Shown piece by piece: positions 42,334 through 51,403 of a DNA stretch of 64,000 bases. The notes under the pieces were generated by a model, which searched no databases, was not told the DNA's origin, and saw only the letters and a program-made list of their open reading frames with translations. Source of the stretch: Clostridiales bacterium (GTDB taxonomy: Bacteria > Bacillota > Clostridia > TANB77 > CAG-508). Location of the stretch: assembly GCA_003534295.1 (NCBI GenBank), contig DPDV01000007.1, forward strand, positions 35,489-99,488. Reading direction: 5' to 3'. A program made the translations under genes and the position numbers. Positions within the stretch are counted from its first letter, which is position 1, and the number at the start of each line of letters is the position of its first letter.

Positions 42334-43452
42334 GTGAATAAATATTATTTTACATCAGAAAGTGTAACAGAAGGACATCCAGACAAATTATGCGATTATA
42401 TTGCAGATAGCATATTAGATGAATGCCTAAAACAAGACAAATTCTCAAGAACAGCAATAGAAGTCTTTGCATATAATAATACTATAGAAGTTGTGGGACA
42501 AGTTACTTCAAATGCGCAAATAGAAATTGAAAAAATAGTAAGAGAAAAAGTAAAAGAAATAGGATATGATGATGAATATACAGGAATGAATTATAAAAAT
42601 TGCGAAATAAATATAAATATTACAAAGCAAAGCCCAGACATAGCATTAGGGGTAGACGTAGGCGGAGCAGGAGATCAAGGCATAATGTTTGGATATGCAT
42701 GTAATGAAACAGACAACTATATGCCATATGCTATAAACTTAGCACATAAACTTGCAAATCGATTGGCTATTGTAAGAAAAGAAAAAATTATCCCATATAT
42801 AAGACCAGATGGAAAAACACAAGTAACAGTTGAATATGTAGAAGGTAAACCTAAAAGAATAGAAACAGTATTAATATCAACACAACATTTGGCAGAAATA
42901 AATATCGAAAAACTAAGAGAAGATGTAAAAAAAGAAGTGATTGATGCTGTTATAGATTCTAATATGATAGATGAAAACACAAAAATATATATAAATCCAA
43001 CAGGAAGATTTGTAATAGGAGGACCTTTAGGAGATAGCGGGTTAACTGGAAGAAAGATAATAGTTGACACATATGGAGGCTATAGTAGACATGGAGGAGG
43101 GGCTTTTTCCGGAAAGGATCCAACAAAAGTAGACAGATCAGCAACATATATGTTACGACATATTGCAAAAAATATTGTGGCAAATAAATTAGCTGATAAA
43201 TGTGAAATCCAAATTTCATATGCAATAGGAGTAAAAGAACCATTGTCAATATATATAAACACATTTGAAACAGGAAAAATATCAGATGAAGAAATAATAA
43301 AAATTATAAAAGAAAAATTTGACCTTACTCCAAATGGAATAATTAATTATTTGAACTTAAGGGAACCTATATATTCAAAAACTACTAATTATGGTCATTT
43401 TGGAAAAGAAGAGTTAGAGTGGGAAAAAATTATAAATATTAAAAATAACTAA
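42334..43452 (+). CDS. metK: S-adenosylmethionine synthetase
   Basis: The 372-residue enzyme makes SAM from methionine and ATP. It has FTSESVTEGHPDKLCDYIADSI at the N-terminus (as TSESVTEGHPDKLCD), DQGIMFGYACNE, YIRPDGKTQVT, NPTGRFVIGGPLGDSGLTGR and GGGAFSGKDPTKVDRS, the ATP/metal and substrate motifs. The GTG start at 42334 follows AAGGA by nine bases and gives the usual N-terminus. No SAM riboswitch is visible in the short upstream gap. Slightly shorter than the usual ~395 residues. Confidence 0.95.
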   Translation: MNKYYFTSESVTEGHPDKLCDYIADSILDECLKQDKFSRTAIEVFAYNNTIEVVGQVTSNAQIEIEKIVREKVKEIGYDDEYTGMNYKNCEININITKQSPDIALGVDVGGAGDQGIMFGYACNETDNYMPYAINLAHKLANRLAIVRKEKIIPYIRPDGKTQVTVEYVEGKPKRIETVLISTQHLAEINIEKLREDVKKEVIDAVIDSNMIDENTKIYINPTGRFVIGGPLGDSGLTGRKIIVDTYGGYSRHGGGAFSGKDPTKVDRSATYMLRHIAKNIVANKLADKCEIQISYAIGVKEPLSIYINTFETGKISDEEIIKIIKEKFDLTPNGIINYLNLREPIYSKTTNYGHFGKEELEWEKIINIKNN

Positions 43453-43468
43453 TAGAGGGGGATTATGA

Positions 43469-44632
43469 ATGAAAGAGTTAGAATTAATAAAAAGAAAAGC
43501 GGTTCAAATATTTTCAGAAGAAGAATTAGATGAAAAAATAAAAAGTGGGAAAAAATTAATAATTAAATTAGGAGCAGATCCAAGTAGACCAGATCTACAT
43601 TTGGGACATACAGTTGTTTTGCGTGTCTTAAAGCATTTTCAAGATATGGGACATGATGTAGTATTCGTAATAGGAGATTTTACAGCTATGATAGGTGACC
43701 CATCTGGGAAGAATAAAACAAGACCTGCTCTAACATTTGAAGAGACTAGAAAGTCTGGGGAAACATATTTTAGACAAGTAACAAAGATACTTGATCCAGC
43801 AAAAACTAAAATTACATATAACTCTGAATGGCTAGAAAAAATGAATTTTAGAGATATTATAAACTTAACAAGTAAATATACAGTGGCAAGAATTTTGGAA
43901 AGAGATGACTTTAAAAATAGATATGAAAATAAATTACCATTGTCAATGCATGAACTAATGTATCCACTAATGCAAGGATATGACTCTGTAGCGTTAAAAG
44001 CAGATATAGAAATTGGCGGTACAGACCAAACATTTAACTTACTAGTGGGAAGAGAATTACAAAAAGATTATGGACAAGAAAGACAAGTAGTTTTAACATT
44101 TCCTTTGTTAGTTGGGCTAGATGGAAAAGAAAAAATGAGCAAATCTTTAGATAATTACATTGGAATAGATGAGTCACCAGAAATTATGTATGAAAAAGCA
44201 ATGAAAATTCCAGATGATTGCCTATTAGAATACTTTAAACTAACAACAGATGTAGAATTGGAAGATGCTAAACAGTGGATTACAGACGACATAGTACTAG
44301 CACATAGAAAATATGCAGAAGAGATTATAAAAATGTATCATGGGGAGAATAGAATAAAAGAAGCAGAAGAAAGATATAAACAAGTTGCTAAAGGAAAAAT
44401 ACCAGATAATATTAAAGAAATTAATATAAGTAATGAAACTAGAGAAATTAATATATGTGACTTACTTGTAAAAACAGGATTTGCTCCATCTAAAAGTGAA
44501 GCTAAGAGAATGATACAGGGAAAAGGTGTTAAAATTAATAGCAATATAGTTGATAATTTAGGGGAAAACATTATTTTAGAAGAACCAATAGTACTTCAAT
44601 TTGGAAAAAATAAATTTATAAAAGTAGTTTAA
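43469..44632 (+). CDS. tyrS: Tyrosyl-tRNA synthetase
   Basis: The 387-residue class I enzyme has the HIGH-type motif DLHLGHTVV (residues ~43-51), the tyrosine-binding GGTDQTFN region, the KMSKS motif (EKMSKSLDNYI) and a C-terminal S4 RNA-binding domain (DLLVKTGFAPSKSEAKRMIQ, KINSNIVDNLG). The domain order and insert length suggest the bacterial TyrZ-like subgroup. AGAGGGG precedes the ATG. There is no T-box in front, unlike asnS. Confidence 0.93.
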   Translation: MKELELIKRKAVQIFSEEELDEKIKSGKKLIIKLGADPSRPDLHLGHTVVLRVLKHFQDMGHDVVFVIGDFTAMIGDPSGKNKTRPALTFEETRKSGETYFRQVTKILDPAKTKITYNSEWLEKMNFRDIINLTSKYTVARILERDDFKNRYENKLPLSMHELMYPLMQGYDSVALKADIEIGGTDQTFNLLVGRELQKDYGQERQVVLTFPLLVGLDGKEKMSKSLDNYIGIDESPEIMYEKAMKIPDDCLLEYFKLTTDVELEDAKQWITDDIVLAHRKYAEEIIKMYHGENRIKEAEERYKQVAKGKIPDNIKEINISNETREINICDLLVKTGFAPSKSEAKRMIQGKGVKINSNIVDNLGENIILEEPIVLQFGKNKFIKVV

Positions 44633-44638
44633 TAAGTT

Positions 44639-44708
44639 GATAGTGTAAAGTAATCTATGAAAAATGTAGGGGCGATTTTAATCGCCCGCACTTCGAAGAA
44701 ATTACTAA
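44639..44708 (+). repeat. Dispersed hairpin repeat, copy 4
   Basis: Between tyrS and rpiA. The hairpin GGGGCGATTTTAATCGCCC is perfect and the end reads CACTTCGAAGAAATTACTAAAA. Confidence 0.88.
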
Positions 44709-44732
44709 AAATAAGTTTTTGGAGGAAAATGT

Positions 44733-45425
44733 ATGAAATGGTCTAAAGAAGTATTAGAGAATATTAATTTTGAAAATATAACTAATAGAGAAGAAAAAGA
44801 AAAAATAGCAATACAGATAGCGCAAAAAGTTAAAAATGGGGAAACTATAGGGTTTGGTTCAGGGTCTACTTCTTATTTAGCGGTAAAAGAAATTTCTAAG
44901 AGAATAAAAAAAGAAAACATAGATATTTTGGCTATTCCAACATCACACGAGATTAAAATGCTATGTTCAGAATTAGAAATACCAACTACTACAATAATGG
45001 AAAACAAACCTGACTGGTGTTTTGACGGTGCAGATGAAGTAAATGATACAAATTGGCTAATAAAAGGTAGAGGAGCTGCAATGTTTAGGGAAAAATTAAA
45101 TATTGCAAATTCTCCAGTAACATATATATTGGCAGATAAAACAAAATTTGTAAGAAACCTAGGAGAAGAAGCATATATTCCAATTGAATGTTATCCAGAA
45201 GCTATTAACAGCGTAAAAGAAGAGTTACTGGATTTAGGAGCAACAGAAATAAAGTTAAGAACAGCAGTAAAAAAAGATGGTCCATTAATTACAGAAAATA
45301 ACAATTTTATATTAGATACTAAATTTGAAGAAATATACGAAACTTTAGAAAAAGATATAAAAGAAATTACAGGAGTAATAGAAAGCGGATTATTTATAGG
45401 ATACAATTTTTTAATAATTAGTTAG
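44733..45425 (+). CDS. rpiA: Ribose-5-phosphate isomerase A
   Basis: The 230-residue isomerase interconverts ribose 5-phosphate and ribulose 5-phosphate in the pentose phosphate pathway. Motifs: IGFGSGSTSYLA (phosphate loop), WCFDGADEVND (active-site DGADE), IKGRGAAMFREK and VIESGLFIG near the end. GGAGG precedes the ATG. It follows the hairpin repeat and ends ~18 bases before ruvB. Confidence 0.93.
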   Translation: MKWSKEVLENINFENITNREEKEKIAIQIAQKVKNGETIGFGSGSTSYLAVKEISKRIKKENIDILAIPTSHEIKMLCSELEIPTTTIMENKPDWCFDGADEVNDTNWLIKGRGAAMFREKLNIANSPVTYILADKTKFVRNLGEEAYIPIECYPEAINSVKEELLDLGATEIKLRTAVKKDGPLITENNNFILDTKFEEIYETLEKDIKEITGVIESGLFIGYNFLIIS

Positions 45426-45443
45426 AAGGAGACTAAGAAAGTA

Positions 45444-46448
45444 ATGGAAGAAGAAAGGTTAATTAATCCAGAACTTGAAAGTAGCAACGAAGAAAGATTA
45501 GAAAATTCTTTAAGACCAAAACTTTTAGATGAATATATAGGACAAGATAAGGTAAAGGAAAATATGAAAATATATATAGAGGCTGCCCAAAAAAGAGGGG
45601 AGCCTTTAGACCATGTTTTACTATATGGACCTCCTGGTTTGGGTAAAACCACACTTGCTAATATTATATCAAATGAAATGAAATCAAATATAAAAATAAC
45701 ATCAGGTCCTGCAATAGAAAAACCGGGGGATTTAGCAGCTTTACTTACTAACTTATCTGAATTTGATGTTTTATTTATAGATGAAATACACAGATTAAAC
45801 AAAAGTGTAGAAGAAATTTTGTATCCTGCGTTAGAGGATTATACACTTGATATAATAATAGGAAAAGGACCAAGTGCAAGATCAATAAGATTAGATTTGC
45901 CTAAATTTACTTTAATAGGAGCAACTACAAAAGCGGGGTCTTTAACCACTCCTCTAAGAGATAGATTTGGTATTGTTCATAGATTAGAATTATATAATAC
46001 GCAAGACTTAACAACAATAGTAAAAAGGTCGGCGAAGATATTAAATGTTGAAATTGATGAGAACTCAGCAATAGAGATTGCAAGACGTTCTAGAGGAACA
46101 CCAAGAATTGCAAATAGATTATTAAAAAGGGTAAGAGATTATGCGGCAGTTCTGGGGGATGGAAATATTACATTAAAAATAACAAAAACAGCTTTAAATA
46201 AATTAGAAATAGATGAGTATGGATTAGACGAAATCGATAGAAGATTGTTAGAAGCAATGATTATTAAATATGGTGGAAGACCAGTAGGTTTAGAAACAAT
46301 GGCAGTTACTGTAGGGGAAGAAGCTGACACAATAGAAGATGTGTATGAGCCTTATTTAATTCAGATAGGGTTTATTACAAGAACACCAAGGGGAAGGATA
46401 CCACTTAAACCAGCATATGAACACATAGGGGTAGAATATAATGAATAA
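45444..46448 (+). CDS. ruvB: Holliday junction branch migration ATPase RuvB
   Basis: The 334-residue hexameric motor has Walker A GPPGLGKTTLA (~residues 58-68), Walker B LFIDEIHRLNK, sensor I TLIGATTKAG, the arginine finger SRGTPRIANRLLKR and a C-terminal winged-helix DNA-binding domain (DRRLLEAMIIKYGGRPVG). RuvA, RuvC and RuvX-partners are not adjacent here; ruvX lies at 16574. Length is standard. Confidence 0.96.
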   Translation: MEEERLINPELESSNEERLENSLRPKLLDEYIGQDKVKENMKIYIEAAQKRGEPLDHVLLYGPPGLGKTTLANIISNEMKSNIKITSGPAIEKPGDLAALLTNLSEFDVLFIDEIHRLNKSVEEILYPALEDYTLDIIIGKGPSARSIRLDLPKFTLIGATTKAGSLTTPLRDRFGIVHRLELYNTQDLTTIVKRSAKILNVEIDENSAIEIARRSRGTPRIANRLLKRVRDYAAVLGDGNITLKITKTALNKLEIDEYGLDEIDRRLLEAMIIKYGGRPVGLETMAVTVGEEADTIEDVYEPYLIQIGFITRTPRGRIPLKPAYEHIGVEYNE

Positions 46449-46474
46449 TAAAAATAGAATAGGTAGATAAGAAT

Positions 46475-47533
46475 ATGAAGTTATTAATGCATGTATGTTG
46501 TGCACCATGTAGTGTGTACTGTATAGAAGAATTAAGGAATGAGGGAATAGAACCAACATTATATTGGTATAATCCCAATATACATCCATATATGGAATAT
46601 AAAGCTAGAAGAGACTGTTTAAAAGAATATGCCAATATTATAAATGTAAAAGCCATATTTGAAGAAGAATATGGCTTGGATTCGTTTTGCAAAAATGTAA
46701 TTTCAAATTTAAATAGTAGGTGCGTAAATTATTGTTATCCCGTAAGATTAAAAAAAACATTTGAATATGCAAAAAAACATGGATATGATACAGTAACAAC
46801 AACACTACTATATAGCATATATCAACAACACGATTATATAAAACAGTTAATGGAGCAATATAGTAAAGAATATAAAATAGACTTCTTATATAGAGACTTT
46901 AGAATAGGTTTTTGGAAAGGCCACCAAAAAGCATATGACTTAGGCTTATATATGCAAAAGTATTGTGGTTGCATATTTAGTAGTGAGGAAAAAATAATTT
47001 CAACTAACACAACAAATAAGAAACCAAAATTGCCAAAAGGATTTGAATTTCTTCCTGCAAAAAGAAATGTAAATATAAAAAAGGAAAAAGATAATAAAGA
47101 GCAGTATATGGACTTATTACTTGAAGCGGATCCGAGTGAAAATATGATAAATGAATATTTGAAAGATGGAGATTTGTTTGTATTGACTTATGAAAATGAA
47201 ATTGTATGTGTTGCTGTTGTAACTAAAGTAGATGATAATACATGTGAATTAAAAAATATTGCCACAAAAGAAGAATATAGGAATAAAGGTTATGCTAAAA
47301 AAATGCTAAAATATTTGTGTGATAACTATAAACAAAAATATAATAAAATGCTAGTTGGAACAACAGAAAATAATATCCCATTCTATGTAAAACAAGGTTT
47401 TGATAAATACGAAAAGACAATAAAAAATTACTTTGTAGATAACTATGATGAGGAAATATTTGATGGAGATTTACAATGTGTTGATATGTATTACTATTCA
47501 AATGATTTAAAGAAAGCAAAGAAAGAGATGTAA
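46475..47533 (+). CDS. queH: QueH fused to a GNAT acetyltransferase
   Basis: The 352-residue protein joins two parts. Residues 1-~190 match the DUF208/QueH family, a cobalamin-independent epoxyqueuosine reductase in the last step of queuosine synthesis in tRNA, with LLMHVCCAPCSVY (cluster Cys), ALDLGLYMQKYCGCIFS-type stretch (YCGC pair) and the HDYIKQLM and RDFRIGFWKGHQ motifs. Residues ~210-345 are a GNAT domain, with EYRNKGYAKKMLKYL (acetyl-CoA loop RxxGYA) and NNIPFYVKQGFDKY. The join is inside one frame with no stop. The role of the acetyltransferase is unknown. Confidence 0.85.
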   Translation: MKLLMHVCCAPCSVYCIEELRNEGIEPTLYWYNPNIHPYMEYKARRDCLKEYANIINVKAIFEEEYGLDSFCKNVISNLNSRCVNYCYPVRLKKTFEYAKKHGYDTVTTTLLYSIYQQHDYIKQLMEQYSKEYKIDFLYRDFRIGFWKGHQKAYDLGLYMQKYCGCIFSSEEKIISTNTTNKKPKLPKGFEFLPAKRNVNIKKEKDNKEQYMDLLLEADPSENMINEYLKDGDLFVLTYENEIVCVAVVTKVDDNTCELKNIATKEEYRNKGYAKKMLKYLCDNYKQKYNKMLVGTTENNIPFYVKQGFDKYEKTIKNYFVDNYDEEIFDGDLQCVDMYYYSNDLKKAKKEM

Positions 47534-47649
47534 TTATTGAAATAATATCTAACATATATGGAGTTAATTTAGAAATGAGTTAGCTCCTATTTTATTGTAA
47601 ATTATATCGGTTTTCTGCAATAAAATGTATTTATACCCAATATAAAAAA
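47534..47649 (+). other. Gap with a hairpin near the module boundary
   Basis: GGAGTTAA and TTAGCTCC pair around 47560-47588 and precede a T-rich stretch, a likely terminator for queH. The rest is A/T-rich and carries no gene. Confidence 0.5.
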
Positions 47650-48230
47650 ATTTTTATATGGTCTATATTGTTATAGGTTTAAATATGGAGTGGCAAAAGC
47701 AGCATATAAATTTGGAGAATGTAAAAGAACAATATATAGATGGAGAAAAATTTTATCAATATACAGCAATAGATGAATATTCAAGATTAAGATATACATG
47801 GTTTACAAATGCACATGATACATATGCTTCAAGCAAATTTGCAAGAAGATTAGTAAAATATTTTCCGTTTAAAATAAAGACAATACAAACAGATAATGGA
47901 TTTGAATTTACAAATAGATTAAGTTGGCAAGCATTTTTAAAAAGTAAAAAAACAATGTTTGAAAACACATTAGAAGAATTAGGATTAGAATATAAAGTAA
48001 TAAAGCCACATACACCAAAACAAAATGGAAGAGTAGAAAGAAGTCATAGAAAAGATCAAGAAAGATTTTACTATAAAAGAGTATTTTATAATTTAGAAGA
48101 TTTAAGAAATCAAGGAAAAGAATGGAGAAAAGAATATAATAATTTTCCTATGAGACCACTAGGATGGTTGAGTCCCAGGGAATTCATAAAAAAATATAAA
48201 AGTCAAGAAGAATCGCTATTTGCAATATAG
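47650..48230 (+). pseudogene. Decayed IS481-like transposase
   Basis: At about 47670-47760 one frame has an HTH, YGVAKAAYKFGECKRTIYRW; then a deletion and frameshift lead into the rve core in another frame: YQYTAIDEYSRLRYTWF, IQTDNGFEF, HTPKQNGRVERSHRKDQERF. These are the DDE motifs of the IS481/IS3-like integrase core. N-terminal and middle parts are incomplete and no terminal repeats were found. It marks the left border of the modular region before rbgA. Confidence 0.75.
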
Positions 48231-48334
48231 GTACTCAAAGTATTTATTTTAAATAATTTGTGACAAATGATTGACTAACCTACATATCAGGATGAATCTA
48301 TTCAAGCAGTTGACTTTATAAAAATAAATAATTG

Positions 48335-48344
48335 TGCTATAATA
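48335..48344 (+). promoter_or_regulatory. Extended -10 promoter upstream of the modular region
   Basis: TGCTATAAT is a perfect extended -10, with TTGACT further upstream (spacing ~22). It could be the native promoter of rbgA, separated from its gene by the inserted modules, or the promoter of the first module. Confidence 0.45.
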
Positions 48345-48377
48345 TAGAAAGTTGTAAAAAATGAAAGATAAATAAGG

Positions 48378-48470
48378 CTTTTAATTAAATTTCTTTTTAC
48401 AATTTTTAATAAAAAATTAACAAAAATTATAAGAAAAATTGGGTAAGAACTACTTAAAGAAACTTTTTTA
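48378..48470 (+). repeat. Module repeat R1
   Basis: The sequence CTTTTAATTAAATTTCTTTT and the following stretch up to GGTAAGAACTACTTAAAGAA resemble R4 (56418-56560) closely. R1 begins the first module. It contains one att-like AATTGGGTAAGAAC (48435-48448). Confidence 0.65.
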
Positions 48471-48486
48471 TAAGAAGGTGAATATT

Positions 48487-49140
48487 TTGAAGATAGAAGA
48501 TTTAAGAAAAGATTATGATGAATTACAAGTTAAATATGGTGCTAAGGAATTAGATTCTATATATAATGGTGGATGTGAAAAAAATCCTGATATATGTTTT
48601 GTTTTTATGAATCCTACCGGAAAAAATATTGCCAGTGATAAATCTTGGAAAGGTAGAAAGTCTCCATGGTTAGGAACTAAAAACATATGGAAGTTGTTCT
48701 ATAAAGTTGATTTATTAAGTGAAGAAACATTTAACAAAATTCAAGGAAAAAAACCAAAGGAATGGGATTATGAGTTTTGCAATTATGTTTACGAAGAAAT
48801 TGAAAAAAATAAATTGTTCATTACTAATTTAGGTAAATGTACTCAAATAGATGCAAGACCATTGCCTGATGAAGTGTTGAAAAAATATCTTGATTTATTA
48901 TTCAAAGAAATAAATATAATTAAACCAAAAATAATTATCACTTTTGGAAACCAAGTTAGTTCTATTATTTTAAATAAAAAGATATCTGTATCTGAAAATA
49001 GAAAAAAATGTCACAAAATAGAAATTAATAAAAACAAATATAAAGTTTATCCTGTTTATTATCCAGTAGGTAATGGCATTTTTAATATTAATAAATCGAT
49101 AGAAGATATAAAATGGATAATTGAAAATGAAATAAAATAA
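48487..49140 (+). CDS. Uracil-DNA glycosylase superfamily protein
   Basis: The ~217-residue protein shows the UDG-superfamily frame: motif A-like DICFVFMNPTGKN (water-activating region), a conserved Asn-Leu-Gly stretch (TNLGKCTQIDARPLPDEVLKKY) and a C-terminal VYPVYYPVGNG (where the family has HPS/H-x-S-rich motif 2). The motif-2 His is replaced by Tyr, so activity is uncertain. The TTG at 48487 is chosen because AGAAGGTG precedes it; an ATG at 48439 lies in the repeat. It is the first gene of module 1 before rbgA. Confidence 0.65.
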   Translation: MKIEDLRKDYDELQVKYGAKELDSIYNGGCEKNPDICFVFMNPTGKNIASDKSWKGRKSPWLGTKNIWKLFYKVDLLSEETFNKIQGKKPKEWDYEFCNYVYEEIEKNKLFITNLGKCTQIDARPLPDEVLKKYLDLLFKEINIIKPKIIITFGNQVSSIILNKKISVSENRKKCHKIEINKNKYKVYPVYYPVGNGIFNINKSIEDIKWIIENEIK

Positions 49141-49154
49141 GAAGTTCTTTAATT

Positions 49155-49403
49155 GTGAAGAAACAAAATGGTGAATTTGTTGGAAAATTAGCTCCTTACG
49201 GATATATAAAAGATCCAAAAGATAAGCATAAGTTTTTAATTGATAAAAATGTATCACATATAATTAGAAAAATATTTGATATGATACTTGATGGCGAAAG
49301 TAGAAGACAAGTTGCTGAGTTTTTAAATGATAATGATATATTAACTCCAAGCGAGTATTTAAATATTAATAAGAATAAAAATGTTAAAATTGATATTAAA
49401 TAA
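49155..49403 (+). pseudogene. Recombinase-domain fragment of a large serine recombinase
   Basis: The 82-residue frame begins at GTG and reads KKQNGEFVGKLAPYGYIKDP, then ... HIIRKIFDMILDGESRRQVAEFLNDNDILTPSEYLN in part. This is the recombinase (PF07508) domain between the catalytic domain and the zinc ribbon of serine integrases. The N-terminal catalytic domain is missing and the frame stops after KNVKIDIK. The natural continuation, beginning REWNVSMITG, is found 3.5 kb away at about 52880, fused to a KilA-N protein. Confidence 0.75.
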
Positions 49404-49430
49404 AAAATTTAAAAGAAAGGAGAATAATAA

Positions 49431-50024
49431 ATGGACAATAAAAACTTACAAATAACTAATCATGATTTTTTAATATATAAGGATTCAAACAATGATGTTA
49501 AGGTTAGTGTAATGTTAATAAATAACGATATATGGCTTACGCAAAATTTAATTGCAGAATTATTTGGTGTTGGAAGAAGTACAATAACAGAACATATTAA
49601 TAATATATTAAATAGCGGTGAACTTGATGAAAATAACACCGTCGGAAAAACCGACCTTGATAATTCTAAAAAACCTGTAAAGATATATAACCTTGATATG
49701 ATTATTGCAGTTGGATATAGAGTAAATTCAAAAAAAGCAACCAACTTTAGAATTTGGGCAACAAAAATATTAAAAGAATATATGATAAAAGGTGTAGTTA
49801 TGGATGATGAAAGATTAAAAAATCCTAATTACATATTTGGCGAGGATTATTTTGAAGAAACACTTGAAAGAATTAGAAACATTCGTTCAAGCGAGAGAAG
49901 ATTTTATCAAAAAATAACAGATATATATTCTTCTTGTAGTGTTGATTATGATAAAGATTCAGAAATAACAAAAGAATTTTTTAAAACAGTTCAAAATAAA
50001 TTACACTTTGCAATTTGTTTCTAG
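49431..50024 (+). CDS. RhuM family protein, C-terminally truncated
   Basis: The 197-residue protein matches the RhuM (virulence RhuM) family: DIWLTQNLIAELFGVGRSTI (HTH-like), EHINNILNSGELDENNTV, VGYRVNSKKATNFRIWATKILKEYM and RSSERRFYQKITDIYSSCSVDY. It breaks off after KTVQNKLHFAI with Cys-Phe-stop, where family members go on for ~130 residues. It is likely a truncated gene. AAGGAG is present before the ATG. Confidence 0.75.
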   Translation: MDNKNLQITNHDFLIYKDSNNDVKVSVMLINNDIWLTQNLIAELFGVGRSTITEHINNILNSGELDENNTVGKTDLDNSKKPVKIYNLDMIIAVGYRVNSKKATNFRIWATKILKEYMIKGVVMDDERLKNPNYIFGEDYFEETLERIRNIRSSERRFYQKITDIYSSCSVDYDKDSEITKEFFKTVQNKLHFAICF

Positions 50025-50037
50025 GCTAGGTTAAAAA

Positions 50038-50067
50038 TAAAAAGCCCGTTAAATAAGGCTTTTAACA
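50038..50067 (+). terminator. Terminator after the RhuM gene
   Basis: AAAAGCC and GGCTTTT pair across a short loop; T-rich flank follows. Another inverted repeat (TTTAGATACTA/TAGTATCTAAA, 50092-50102 with 50162-50172) encloses the rest of the gap. Confidence 0.6.
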
Positions 50068-50199
50068 TTTTTACAATAAGAAAAAAACGTGTTTAGATAC
50101 TAATTATATACTAAAAATTATTAAATGAAATTGATTTTTAATATATATTTGATTTTTCTTGTAGTATCTAAAATATAAAATAGAAAGGAAGGATAATAT

Positions 50200-51069
50200 A
50201 TGAATAATAAAATTACAACAAAAATGAATGTAAAAGATAATTTGATAAACGTAATGAGAATTGATAATATAGATTATATATCTTTAACAGATTTGGCAAG
50301 ATACAAAAATCCAGATAATCCTGGGGATGTTGTTATTAAGTGGATGAGCAATAAAAGTTCTTTTGATTTTTATTCACTTTGGGAAGAACTGTTTAATGAA
50401 AATTTTAAACTAGCGGAATCTCGCGAGTTTAAAAATGACTCTGCAAATAATTCTTTTACAATGAGTCCTTCTAGATGGATAAGTACTACAAATGCTAAGG
50501 GTTTTGTAAGTAAAAGAGGAAAATATGATGGTGGCACATTTGCACATCCAGATATTGCCTTAGAATTTGCGTCTTGGATAGATCCCGCATTTAAATTATA
50601 TTTGATTCAAGAATTTGAAAGATTAAAATATAATGAAACATATCAAGAAAAAATAGAATGGTCTGTTAGAAGAAGCTTATCAAAAATAAATTATAGAATA
50701 CATACTGATAGTATTAAAGAAAATTTAGTTCCTACTTTAACAGATAAACAAAAAGTTTTTGTTTATGCTAACGAAGCAGATGTAATAAATGTAGCATTGT
50801 TTGGAATGACTGCAAAAGAGTGGAGAGAAAATAATCCAAAATTGGAGGGTAATATAAGAGATTATACAGATATTTTACATTTAGTTGTCTTATCTAATTT
50901 AGAGGTATTAAATGCCAGTATGATAGAAAATAATATTGGTCAAAAAGATAGATTAGAAAAATTAAATGAAACTGCTAAAAGACAAATAACTATTTTAGCA
51001 AGCGATAATAATATAATAGGTATAACGAAATTAGATAATCAAAAATTAATTGAAGGGGCGAATGAGTAA
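50200..51069 (+). CDS. KilA-N domain protein
   Basis: The 289-residue protein has the KilA-N/APSES-type DNA-binding fold of phage and nucleo-cytoplasmic virus proteins: IDYISLTDLARYKNPDNPGD, SLWEELFNENFKLAE, MSPSRWISTTNAKGFVSKRG and GGTFAHPDIALEFASWIDPAFK. The second half is a separate helical domain (VYANEADVINVALFGMTAKEWREN) found with KilA-N in ORF6N-type proteins. AGGAAGG lies before the ATG. A second KilA-N gene occurs at 52418. Role probably transcriptional or in superinfection control. Confidence 0.82.
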   Translation: MNNKITTKMNVKDNLINVMRIDNIDYISLTDLARYKNPDNPGDVVIKWMSNKSSFDFYSLWEELFNENFKLAESREFKNDSANNSFTMSPSRWISTTNAKGFVSKRGKYDGGTFAHPDIALEFASWIDPAFKLYLIQEFERLKYNETYQEKIEWSVRRSLSKINYRIHTDSIKENLVPTLTDKQKVFVYANEADVINVALFGMTAKEWRENNPKLEGNIRDYTDILHLVVLSNLEVLNASMIENNIGQKDRLEKLNETAKRQITILASDNNIIGITKLDNQKLIEGANE

Positions 51070-51151
51070 GTATTGCATGATTGAAATTGCTTTTAATAAT
51101 AAAGAAGAGATTAATGAAGCAAGAATGATAGAGAATGGAAGTGATAAATAA
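51062..51151 (+). pseudogene. Short fragment at the module end
   Basis: The 29-codon frame starts MSKYCMIEIAFNNKEEINEA and ends in TAA, overlapping the next ATG (TAATG). The first 20 residues resemble the start of CutA1-like proteins, so it may be a leftover. The last eight codons form the rbgA-type ribosome binding site GGAAGTGAT. Confidence 0.4.
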
Positions 51152-51240
51152 TGGATATGTACCAAAAAAGAGAAATGAGAAAAAATAAAAAAATGAACGA
51201 GGATACAAAAAGTTTACCATCAACGAGTATCAACTGGTAA
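51139..51240 (+). other. Copy A of the rbgA 5' end
   Basis: GGAAGTGATAAATAATG is followed by 29 codons starting MDMYQKREMRKNKK and ending STSINW and stop. RbgA at 58571 starts MNMYQKRKIRAEKK and continues VVLNWYPGHMAK. The copy ends in CAACTGGTA, the same place where the intact gene has TTAACTGGTA, after which the sequence switches to repeat R2. It reads as the 5' end of rbgA carried on a mobile element. Confidence 0.8.
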
Positions 51241-51385
51241 AGAACGACTTATATAAACTTTCTCTTAAGCCCTTATTTTATAAGACTTTTTATTTAACTT
51301 CTTTTTACATTTTATAAGTAAAAATCAATTGGATTTTGAAGAAAAATGGGGTAATTACGACTTAGGGAAAACTTTTATATAAAAA
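51235..51385 (+). repeat. Module repeat R2
   Basis: Starting GGTAAAGAACGACTTATATA, then CTTATTTTATAAG (a palindrome), and a second att-like AATGGGGTAATTACGACTTA at 51346-51365. Its first 65 bases are nearly identical to R4 at 56418. It precedes the first DinD remnant. Confidence 0.7.
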
Positions 51386-51403
51386 ATGAAGAAGAAGGTA
51401 ATA

